From Lyophyllum atratum (lineage: Eukaryota; Basidiomycota; Agaricomycetes; Agaricales; Lyophyllaceae), in the NCBI GenBank assembly GCA_014905825.1, contig JACGCN010000002.1, positions 2,356,001 through 2,420,000 of the forward strand: 64,000 nt of DNA, given 5' to 3'. Of this stretch, positions 11,918-21,995 are shown in pieces; the stretch's first letter is position 1; each line of letters begins with the position of its first letter. A model generated the notes under the pieces. It was not told the origin of the DNA. It did no database searches and saw only the letters and a list, made by a program, of their open reading frames with translations. The position numbers and the translations under genes were made by a program.

Positions 11918-13879
11918 TCACGCGCCGTCTGAATCATCGTCAGACGAATCGTCCCGTCGGCGGCGCTTGCTCGACCCATGACGGTTGCGCTATGAGATGG
12001 GCGCGTCAGTACGACAGAAGTGCGGGCATGGAGGGGTGAAGTCATACCAAGGGAAGCTTCTGTCCCTGATTGCCAAATGCGATGGAGAGGGCTGTAGTAT
12101 CTGGTAGTGATAGTAGCGTATAAGCATAAAAGAACAAAAGTTGTACGTAGTAGTAATACTAATTCACATACCTGGAACACCGGGGAAGCGTTTCGCCGAG
12201 TAGACTACGAAAGACTCCGTGAAAGTCTGCGCAAGGACAGGGGACACATCGTTGTGGACGCGTGTGGCTCCGGCCTCCGGTGCGGGGGGGCTAGAAGGGA
12301 TCCGTTTTGTCACTTTGATGCGTACAGATAAAGCTACGGCCACTCACGCTCCTACATTCATAAGCCGCAGTCTGAGCCGGAACGTGCCTACCAAAGCGAC
12401 GTGTTACTTTTGGAAGCGATAAGGTAAATGGGGGTGCCTGCCTTCGGTGCGGACAGAAAGGTCCTGGAACAAAAAGAAAATTCCAGGCTTCCGATGCTCA
12501 TCCAACAGACGACACGCGTTAGCAGACAACGGACCGACAAGGGTGCGAGTGTACGTATGGCGGGGCAGAGGCGGTATTGAGATGTAGATGATGCTTGTGT
12601 GGCTTGGACAGTTGGGGTAAAGTTTGACGAATAGTATGGAGGCGGGGGTGGCACCTGGGGTTGCGTTTGCGCGTATCCCGTCGACGAATACGTAGAACTG
12701 TCGACCGATGGGTGATCTCCGTCCTGGCCGTACCGTTCGGGTTGCTGGTGCGACCAAGCTGAATTATCTCTGCCATCCGTGCTGGCACCTCGGAGCGCCG
12801 GGTCGACTTGCGAGTTGGAGAAAGTGTCTATCGGCTGATATGCCGTGTCCGTGGCCCAGGCTCGATAAGGGAGGACCTCGGCCTCTGGTTCAGGCTGCCA
12901 GGAATCTTGTCCGCTGTTTAAATTACTACTTGAGGTCCGTGAGAAAGAAGCGATTGAGGGCAAAATAGGAGGCGGGAATGTCGTGTTACGATCGATGGAA
13001 GGGCTCGGCGCAGGATAGCCCCAGGTGGGCGTTTCGGAACCTGCGGCGCTATAAGGAGTAGGCGGGGGGAAGTTCATGGCGTCGGCCATAGGAGGGAAAT
13101 AGCTTTGGGCATTATAGCTGGTGCCTTGAGAAGGTACAGAAGGGGTGGGCAATCCACCGGTCTATTGTAGGAAATATGGTAAATTAGCACGTTTGCAGGC
13201 ATAAGCCGCAATCCTGGCACATACCTGGTCTCCAGACCTGTACTGTGACGGAGCAGGGGTAGCTTGTGATATTGGGGTTTGGTTGCCTGAGGAACGTGGG
13301 TGAGGAGCTGATGTACTTGTCCCCCTCCGCCTTGTTTTAGTAGCATGAGGAGGTACATAACGGTCCGCGGAAGAGGGATGGAGGACGAGATTCATCTCAT
13401 GTTTTGCGTCTGCAGACCACAAGTCGACGGTGACTAAGAAGAACGAACAGTCTACATCACTGAAATAAGAGTTCAGAAGGCCGCACTGAGCGTAAACGAA
13501 CGTTTTGGAGGTGCTTACTCGACGTCTACGATGGTATTGTCGTCCCTTCTAACTATCATTTTCGCTACCGCTGCTGGCGCTAATGGTCTGCGATCCTACA
13601 AGATCCCGTCCATATTAAGGCATAAGAATCCCCAGGGTGTGGACGCACTTTATCCCCGAAACCACACATTCGGGCACGTAGAGGGTGCTGGACGACTTCC
13701 AGTGAATAGTGTCTGGGTAGGCACATGGTAAGATGAAAGCACGTCAGACGCGAGACGTCAATTTATTGGGCTGACCGATTTCCTTGCCACTGGCCCCACT
13801 GTTCAGGGCCATCCTGGGGTACCTGGCGAAGCGGGGTGAGGGCAGTGTTGATTTGCCTCGGATTGATCTGCTGTATCAT
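11918..13879 (-). CDS. velB: Velvet-domain regulator, VelB type
   Basis: Velvet proteins are fungal transcriptional regulators of development and secondary metabolism. Exons that phase together are 13879-13776, 13712-13649, 13595-13519, 13459-13225 and 13161 onward. Later ones are (to) 12442, 12387-12348, 12290-12172, 12100-12048 and 11989-11918. The first half of the domain reads HYSLEVVQHPLRARMCGFGD, then KDRRPLAPAAVAKMIVRRDD and DCSFFLVTVDLWSADAKHEM. After a Pro/Ser/Gln-rich insert of roughly 170-200 residues it resumes with YTRTLVGPLSANACRLLDEH, GIFFLFQDLSVRTEGTFRLR and FVVYSAKRFPGVPDTTALS. A long insert inside the domain is the hallmark of VelB rather than VosA. The tail KRRRRDDSSDDDSD is nuclear-signal-like. 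The intron 12441-12388 starts with GC. The splice or frame change leaving the insert (about 12580-12700) is unresolved. Confidence 0.85.
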
Positions 13880-14777
13880 TGCAGACGTTGGGGGCGGGGT
13901 GAGAGATGGTAGGTGGGGTGCGAGGAGCGTTATAACCGGAAACTGAGTGCTGAGATGGCCTTTGGATTGGGAGGAAGAGACGGTAGAGTTCGAGTTTTTT
14001 TAACCTGCAGGCAGCTTGAGAACGTGTTCTCACGAGAGAACGGAGGGATTCTGAGTAAAACAGCAGAGTTGGACTGAATGTCAGTGGTGGGAGGTGTTGT
14101 CCAGTCACAGACGACCCGACAGAGTGGGATCACTCACACCACAGGGTTTTCGTTGCTACAAATCAATGTCGTCTCCGTTCGTTCGCGTGTCCTGGGTTGT
14201 ATACTGCTTCTCGTCGCTCAGCGTTCAGTGCCCACTGTCGATGTTGATAGTGCGCGTGCAAACGCCGTCGAGGGTCATTTTCAAAAGGCCGTTTATATTA
14301 GCACAGCCACACACGTTCCGCTCAACGCATCGTCGTCCCTCCACCCACATCCCACAGACGCTGCCAAATCCTCCAGCTCTGGCATCACTCCGAGGGCGAC
14401 CTCCACCAGATGATTTTCCAGTCCCGGCACCACGTAGCCTGTCCCCTGCCAGTCAATACCAGTGTCTTGGGCGAACCGCTATTTCGGTAAGCTCGCCCAA
14501 TGACATCCATCTCGTGTGTGTTGTCTTGGGCAATCTCCACACTGTTTCTCCGTCGCAAAATGAGTATCTAGTATGTTGCAACCTTCTTCCCGCCAATCCG
14601 ACGCCTCTCCCTGGTGCTTCTCTCGTGGAAAACGCGTTAACAGTAGAGAAAACGCAATCTTATCTGATAAGATTTCGCCTTATTCGGCAAACGCCACGTG
14701 GCGATACGCAATATCACGATCATATCATCGACTTAGCCTCGGAATTTCTCTCCGCAATCTACTCCCTGGTGGAAATC
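13880..14777. other. Divergent intergenic region between velvet and ArfGAP genes
   Basis: About 0.9 kb separates the two start codons. Open frames on both strands here give products without family features, so I take the stretch as promoters and long 5' untranslated regions. Confidence 0.4.
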
Positions 14778-16269
14778 ATGACCGACCAAGTCGCGGCCAA
14801 AAAAATCCTTAATGAACTCAGCAAGCGTGAAGACCTCAAGAACAAAATATGTAGCGACTGCCCCAATCCGAACCCTCAGTGGGCCTCTCTTAGGTGAGCG
14901 CCCTCAACGATCACCGAGTCCGCTGGCACTGATCTGCCTCAGCTTTGCCGTATTCCTCTGTCTACAATGTGCTGGAACGCATCGTGGCTTTGGCGTACAC
15001 ATCAGGTACGATCGTGCCTCTGCCAGTGTCTCCACTATACTAATTTTCTGCAAAGTTTTGTGAGGTCGGTGTCAATGGATACATGGCAAGACGAACAAAT
15101 TCGGAGGATGCAGGTACTACCGTCACCATCAACGTGTTCCCGCTTCTGGAACTGATCCCTCCCATAGCTGGGCGGTAATGCCCCCTTCCGAGATTTCATG
15201 AAGTCATATTCTCCTGCAGAGCAAGGAGGGTATAATGATGGTCTGAGTCCTTACGACACATATCACTGCTGGGCGGCGACTCAATATCGCGAAAAGGTAC
15301 ATCATCCTCCCATATTATTCCTTGCGATTTCTCATCTTGTCGGAACAGCTAGACGCAGCCCTAGCTGGCAAAGACTGGTCTCCTGCTGCCCCTCCCGCAG
15401 GAGCGCTTGTAAACAACCGATCATCTTCCCCGGCTGCTCGTCCCTCATCTGCACAAGGTCTCCGGAAGTCTCGTGCATCCACCCGCTCGGCTACTGGGAG
15501 CTCGCTGCGTAGTGACTCCTCGTCTCCATTCCGAAGCTCCCCTCGTGGTACTCCAGATCTCGGAAGCGATCAGAAGAGCTTGAACGAGAACTACTTTGCA
15601 ACCCTAGGCAAGGCAAATGAGAGTCGCCCGGCGGATTTGCCGCCTTCGCAAGGTGGTCGGTATACCGGCTTCGGAAGTACTCCCGCACCGCCCGCTTCAA
15701 ATCACCTGTCCTACGGATTATCTTCCTCTGCAGCTCCCACGTTCGATGATCTCCAGCAGAACCCCCTCGGCGCTCTGAGTAAAGGGTGGTCGCTATTCTC
15801 GGCTGCTGTAGTCGGTGCCGGCAAAGCTGTTTCTGAGAATGTCATTCAACCCGGAGTCGAGAAAGTTACTGATCCCAACTTCCAAGCGAGCGTCAAAGGG
15901 TACATGACTGACGCGCAGAGAAAGGCCGCAGCTGTAGGAGGCACAGCAAATCAGTGGTCGAAGCATCAGTTTGGGGTTGATGTTGCCGAGAGTGTCGGTG
16001 GTGTCGTAGGGACGGTGAAAGACAAGGTTATGGGTGGCCCACAGAGAAATGGATACGGAGCTATCCGCATGGAAAACGATCACGAAACATCAGGCCTTTA
16101 TCAAGATGGTGACGACGATGACTTCTTTGGTGAATATGACCATGGTCGTCACCAATCTGGTGTTTCTCCACTGCAGGCATCTTCGACTAAACCTGGCGCG
16201 GCATCCTCGACTGCATCTACTACACCAGCGATAAAAAGTGATTGGGGTGACGACTGGAAGGATTTCTAG
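14778..16269 (+). CDS. ADP-ribosylation factor GTPase-activating protein (Gcs1/ArfGAP1 type)
   Basis: Five exons fit in phase: 14778-14893, 14943-15005, 15056-15113, 15168-15296 and 15349-16269, giving 428 residues. The N-terminal ArfGAP zinc finger is complete. The four cysteines (CSDC then CLQC) are separated by 16 residues, and CAGTHRGFGVHIS is followed by FVRSVSMDTW. The arginine in HRGFG is the residue expected to act in GTP hydrolysis on Arf. The rest of the domain reads LGGNAPFRDFMKSY and YREKLDAALAGK. The C-terminal half is Ser/Pro-rich with an amphipathic stretch, PLGALSKGWSLFSAAVVGAG. That resembles the lipid-packing sensor motif of ArfGAP1/Gcs1, which recruits the protein to curved Golgi membranes. 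The end, DWGDDWKDF, is an acidic/aromatic tail. It likely works in Golgi-to-ER COPI traffic. Confidence 0.92.
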
Positions 16270-16510
16270 ACTTCAGCTACGCGTATACATACTTTGAGGG
16301 TTTTTTAGTTACATATTTATTAATTCTCGTTTTCACGCTATGATCTACGCGACGCGACAAGAGTTGTACCCGGGGAGCAAGGTCCGGCCGATCGTGATCG
16401 GAGCTTCCCCGCAAGTGGGCCTTGAATTTCGAATTCCCTACTTACACCCACCACATTCTGCGCAGAACCTGGTATCGCTGACCAGCGACCAACACTCTTA
16501 TACATCGAGG

Positions 16511-18884
16511 ATGCGTCCAATACTCCAGAAGACGCTAAAGAGAGCACTGTTCACTCAACGGCGGCCATACCATGCCTCCGTCCTCCCGTCCCTTATATCC
16601 ACCTCCTCTCCGGAGTTCGTGGCCAAGGCAAAGGCCATGGACGAGCTCGTCGCCGATGTGGAGGTGAAGTTGGCCAAGGCCCGAGCTGGTGGTAGTGCCA
16701 AAGCAGCGGAGAGAATGCGGAGCAAGGGGAAGAAGCTTCCTAGAGAAAGGTCGGAGGCGTCTCTCGACTGCTGCGCCCAGTTTATCTCACTATGACCACC
16801 TCAGGCTAGGACTGCTTCTGGACCCCCACACACCATTTTTAGAGCTTTCGCCGCTGGCAGCGCATGAAGTATACCCGGAAGAGATCCCCGGAGCGGGTAT
16901 CATCACAGGGATTGGCCGTATCGCGGGCAGGGAGTGTGTGATTGTAGTGAATGACGCGACTGTGAAGGGTGGATCCTATTATCCGTTGACGGTAAGGTGC
17001 TGGCTTATGCTACATGATGACTCGAGGCGCTGACTCCGTCTGCAGGTAAAGAAGCACCTTCGGGCTCAGGAGGTTGCTCGGGAACACGGTCTTCCCTGCG
17101 TCTACATTGGTATGTGTGAATTTCTCGTAAACTGCCTCTACAAATGACGCGAAATGCGTTACATAGTGGAATCGGGAGGTGCCGCGCTACCACACCAAGC
17201 CAATGTCTTCCCAGACAAGGAGCACTTCGGTCGTATATTCTATAACATGGTATGATAGTGAACTTGATTCTGCCATAATATGCGCGTCTGAAAGGTGCCA
17301 AGGCGCAAATGTCAGCCCTAGGCATCCCACAAGTTGCTGTTGTGCACGGTATATCCGTCGCAGGTCCGTTCCGTATCACTTATTCTACGCACTAATTCAC
17401 TCATGACATATTCTTAGGTGGAGCTTACGTCCAGCTATGGCCGACGAGAACATCATTGTCCAGAATCAAGGCCGCATTTTCCTGGCAGGTCCACCTCTTG
17501 TGAAAGCGGCGACAGGCGAAGAGGTTGACGAGGAGACCCTGGGCGGTGGTTTGATGCACTTCAAGCGAGAGCGGCGTGACGGACCATCTGGCGAGGGATG
17601 ATGAGCACGCCATTGCGATTGCAAGAGGTATTGTTGGCGATTTGGGCGCTGCGGGCAGCAGAGAAGTCCTCGTACGTTTGCTTTGCATGCGTCGAATGCA
17701 CGGAAGGCTACTGAGATGAACCAACAGCCTCCTCAAAAGGCAGAGGACCCGCTATATCCTACCTCTGAGCTGCATGGTATCGTTGGGACTGACGTGCGTC
17801 AGACCTTTGACATGCGAGACGTGATCGCACGCGTTGTGGATGGTAGCAAGTTCAGGGAATTCAAAAAGGAGTACGGGACGACCATGATCACAGTATGTTC
17901 TATTTATCCGTGATTCGGTTTTGGATCAGACGTCATGCATTCTAGGGCTTCGCACATATTCACGGATACCCGGTGGGAATCGTTGCTAACAATGGAATTC
18001 TCTTTCTCCCCCTCTGCACTTGAAAGCCACACACTTCATTGAACTATGCTCGCAAAGACAAATTCCTTTGCTTTTCCTTGTCAATGTGACAGGCACGTTC
18101 CTTTCGGGCTACTGAAAGAAGTTCGTCGGATACTGAAGATTCTATAGGATATATGGTTGGATCGAAAGCTGAGAAGGGAGGAATCGCCAAGGACGGTAAG
18201 CAACTCCGTTATGTCCTGCCCTTTGATCTGACTTACGAGTCTCCCAGGCGCGAAAATGGTTCGCGCTGTCGCATGTGCGGACGTCCCGAATTAACGGTAA
18301 TCGTGGGCGGAAGTTTCGGGGCAGGAAACTATGGTACGCTATCACTTTCTTCAAGATGTTAACGCTTGCTCATAGAGTCGTAGGAATGGCTGGCCGTGCT
18401 GTAAAAATCTTGCTTAGACTCATTTGCAAACTCTGATCAGTCTCGAATAGTATTCGCCGAGGTTCCTCTGGATGTGGCCTGTAGGCATAATCATAGCTTT
18501 TTGTCCCACGCACGCTGACGCACCGCCACACAGAACGCTAAAGTCTCGGTCATGGGATCCGGACAGCTTTCCCAAGTCATGACATCAGTATCGAAGTGAG
18601 CTTCGACCCTCCGTTTTCCGATTTGCGATCTCACGATAAAATATTCCGTCAGGGATCCCGCACAGCACGCATCGCTAAAGAATGACATTGAGAATCAATC
18701 AACCGCGCTCTACTCAACTGCCCGATTATGGGATGACGGCATCATCAAGCCAGCGGACACGAGAGATGTCGTTGGTCTGGGCCTCGCCCTCTCCGCGCGT
18801 GAACGTCGTTCAGCCTCGGGTCGATCTGTAGGACCGACTACGTGGGACGGAGACAACAAAGGGTTTGGAGTTTTCAGGATGTAA
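16511..18884 (+). CDS. mccB: 3-Methylcrotonyl-CoA carboxylase, beta (carboxyltransferase) subunit, with frame breaks
   Basis: This is the mitochondrial leucine-breakdown enzyme that carboxylates 3-methylcrotonyl-CoA. Fourteen exons can be placed: 16511-16749, 16805-16991, 17046-17109, 17167-17249, 17303-17363, 17418-17671, 17728-17892, 17946-18092, 18148-18195, 18248-18333, 18384-18400, 18451-18480, 18534-18595 and 18653-18884. The N-terminus ([18 protein letters not shown]) is a good mitochondrial presequence. Carboxyltransferase signatures include [53 protein letters not shown] and [19 protein letters not shown]. The last exon ends with [13 protein letters not shown]. Four single-base discrepancies interrupt the frame, near 17431 (base missing), 17560 (extra T), 18001-18022, and 18290 (one A missing). 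Intron 18093-18147 starts with GC. Splice sites are otherwise intact, so sequence errors are as likely as decay. Confidence 0.88.
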
Positions 18885-20078
18885 GATTATAGAAGAAAGT
18901 CAATCTGATCAACTTCACGGGTGGGTTGCTTCGCTGTTATTGCCACTGGAGGTGTGCAATTGTGGTCATGGCTTATGTGGTCTTCGAGCGCTTTTTCTAC
19001 ACTGGCCATGCTCGTCATATGCTCGAAACTCTCATAGCACGCCAAGCCCGTGGAGTAGATTCTGCTGGAAGCAGAATGTCCTTCTGCTCCGCCCCTATCA
19101 CGCACTGGCGCTCGACGAGTCGAGTGTGAGATTCCTTTGTGTCTAATCATTGAAAAATATCTCAACAATGGACTCTTGACCGTGGGGAACCTTTGTCGGC
19201 GGAGAGAGGTATATACTTGACTGTGATGCGGGGCATGGATGTTCGCCGCCAGCTGTCGCGGTCCGAACGCACTCCACTTTCCCTATCCTCGGAACCATAG
19301 AATTCTAGTTGCCAACACAGGTGATTCGAGGCCAAAAGTAAGCTCAGAACCGAGATTACGGCCATTCAACTGGTGACCAGGGCGCCTCTTTAGTAACCGG
19401 GCCCCCAGATTCAACCCGAGTGCATATCACCATTCCTTTTCTTGCCATTTCCCTCGCAAGTTGGATCCTTGCGTGAAGACTGTGAATCTAAATAGTGTCT
19501 CCCGCGATCTGGCAACCATGATCACAATATTCTCTCAGCTTCCGTCTACGTCGCTCCTCGCACACCTACGCCAGCCGTTTTACGCTCCTGCGAAGAAGTT
19601 AGGGCAACCCTAGGCTCCAGCTTCTCGCGAGTAAGATATGCTCTAGACGCCGCGTAGTCTCTTGCTATTGGAGATCTGGATCATGCATGTTCATCGACGT
19701 CACTGTAAGTGCTGAGTACTGACCCTTGTCTGAGCCCGCTAACATACGATCCACCTCAGCTCAGGTGAGATGATCGTCACCGTGATCGCATCAGATGAAC
19801 AAATTAGCACACTGTAGTGTCTCGGCCACAGCTGCAACATGACCTCCTCCGCTTCGGGGGCAGCCAACCCACCAGAAGCAGTGTATGCCCATCGTCTTCT
19901 TTGTAGCTCCATGTCAGCTCTAAGCTGGCGGTTTGTGTATGGCTATGGCAAATCTACCATATAATACCTGGCCCAATCGACGTTGGAACACAAGTTGACA
20001 TTTGGCACCGTCCTGAAGCTGCGGATAGACCACCCACAATTCCCGTTTTTATAGAAACTCAGTACAGCTACACGATCA
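18885..20078. other. Gap of 1.2 kb with no recognised gene
   Basis: Both strands hold only short frames without family features. A minus-strand frame of 67 codons ending at 19162 and some splice-like motifs near 19700 are present, but nothing coherent can be assembled. The left end presumably holds the 3' region of the carboxylase gene. Degraded coding sequence is possible. Confidence 0.4.
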
Positions 20079-21529
20079 ATGACGATTTCCTCGTATACCG
20101 CCTATCCGGGACCTCTGCCGACATATCCTGACACTCCGGCTCCTTATGTTGTTGCTGTACTCGTCAGTATTTGTTTCTCGTTACACAGGCTGACTGACCA
20201 CAGTTACTATAGTTTGAAACTTTCTTATATGGTATGGCCTCCACATATTAACCCTATACGCTACTGACAGGCATAAACAGGCGTTTACCTCGTTCTTTTC
20301 TGCTTCTGTCTGGTCGTCCTGTGGCGCAAACAGCGAATACAATGGGTTCTCCTGTCAACAGCAACTATCTTGTTTATGCTGGCCACCGCAGATATCAGTT
20401 TTACGTTGGACCTCTTGTTCCACCGATTTTTCAAACGGGGACTCGAATACGATGATTTCCGTCCAAAATTCATTCTTTATGTCACCAGCAGGCGAGTCTT
20501 TTGGCAGACATGATGTCGTGGTGGTGTTACTTACCTTCTACTCTGGCAGTGCCATCACTAACGCACTCCTCGTATGCGTCTTCTCAATCAACGTCGACAA
20601 GGAAATATCTAATTGATCCTGCAGTTATACCGCTGCTACCTAGTTTGGGGCTCAAGCAGATGGATAGTTTTTGGGCCAGGCATACTTTTGCCACTTACCA
20701 TAGGTATATTGCAACTCGTAGTATGCAGCTTCCACCCTCACGCAGTTTGAACTTGCACCCCTTAGGCTGTGGTTATACGTTCCTGGGTAGCACCTCCTTC
20801 TTGGCACATTACTCCTGGATAAATGTACTTGTCGCTGCGGTATTCAATGTCATTATCACCGCGTTATCCGGCAAGTGGCCCCTGAATATTCAACTTTCTG
20901 TGGCTGATGTATTATGTTATCTCTAACCCTCAGTAGGAAGAATATGGTGGCTCTCTCGAAGCGTACCTGTCCTGCTAGGCGATGCACTTGTAGAGCGGCA
21001 TAATATTGCTGCCTGCATAATGTGCGTTTCGGAATCGCATATTCACCTTCCTGTTGCTAAACGGACCTGCTCAGGCTTGAATCGGGCGTAATTTATACCA
21101 TTTATGGGTTACTGGATCTTATTTTCAAAGAAACCGAAAGCATGAGTGTACGGTCACGCATCGATCTCCGGACAATTTGTGCTTGATACCTATATTTTTT
21201 TTCATACAGGTCATTTTAAATGCGGGATTTATTCAAGTTCTGGTAGGTCCTCTAGACTTGAAAAGTATGACAAATTTGTAGTCCTGATGCAAGATATACA
21301 GGGCATTATCCCGACCTTGACTATCGTGCAGGTCGGTCTTGGGCATAACATGCAGGTGATGACAACAGCTATCCCGATGTGTGCATTGAGTTGCGTGCCT
21401 GGTGAAGCTCGTGCGGCCTCGGTTCAGCAACATACGGAGGCGGACAGTTTTGATGATGTTATCTTAATCGGACGTGCCAGCGAGTGCCAGCGTCGGCGCG
21501 ATTTGAACTTTGCTCCGGACGATTCTTGA
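20079..21529 (+). CDS. Seven-helix membrane protein, basidiomycete-type family of unknown function
   Basis: Nine exons fit in phase: 20079-20162, 20213-20231, 20281-20480, 20625-20703, 20766-20870, 20934-21021, 21075-21147, 21210-21242 and 21302-21529, giving 302 residues. Hydrophobic helices include VLFCFCLVVLWRK, WVLLSTATILFMLATADI, WIVFGPGILLPLTIGCGY, WINVLVAAVFNVIITALS, AACIMLESGVIYTIYGLLDL and NAGFIQVLGIIPTLTIVQVG. Loop motifs KFILYxxxLYRCYLVWGSSR and GRIWWLSR are familiar from a large family of multi-span proteins in mushroom genomes whose role is unknown. The C-terminal tail is hydrophilic. The intron 20871-20933 begins with GCAAGT. The join after 20480 is uncertain: the adjacent sequence also encodes LLADMM in another frame, which relatives appear to have, so an indel is possible. 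The Ngaro-type element begins 275 bp downstream. Confidence 0.6.
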
Positions 21530-21803
21530 GCGACCCACATCTCCAGACACCTTGTCCGAGTCGAGATTGATGCTGCGCATCGCTTGTATCTTGGACTCCA
21601 ACCCAGACTTGCAATAGCTTGCAATCCTAATATTCCTTATATCCATTGCTATCCTTGCAGCACTTACTTTTTTCCATGTTGACTAGAACCCTGCACTACA
21701 TTTAAGCAAACGTTGTATAAATACAGGCTGACAATCCATATATAATATGAGGTGACCATATGTAAAATCGCTGGCCTTTGTTTTCGGCCTTTAGGTGCAA
21801 AAT

Positions 21804-21956
21804 TGATGTTTTCGGAGAACCCGAGGAACGAGGGTGATCCGAAAAGAGGGTCTACGTGATGAGTAAGCGTCGGTGGCGGGCACCCGCTTTGCTGCCCGCC
21901 ACCACAGGAAAGCTCACTCAGTCACTCGAAATCGTGCATCACGATTCCTTTTTGCA
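21804..21956 (+). repeat. Ngaro-type left split repeat A1
   Basis: This 153-bp repeat is identical to 27329-27481. It holds three inverted pairs: TTTTCGGA with TCCGAAAA near the start, an 11-bp stem at 21872-21882 with 21893-21903, and a 7-bp stem at 21930-21936 with 21940-21946. It forms the 5' end of the element and presumably carries its promoter. Confidence 0.92.
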
Positions 21957-21995
21957 TTAAAAACTCTATCTACTTGCTTATTACATTTTCTGGCC

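Noticed and set aside
17249..17303. Suspected fifth frame break in MCC beta at YNM
   Set aside because: The acceptor GTGCCAAG at 17302 gives [13 protein letters not shown] in phase 0, matching the family.
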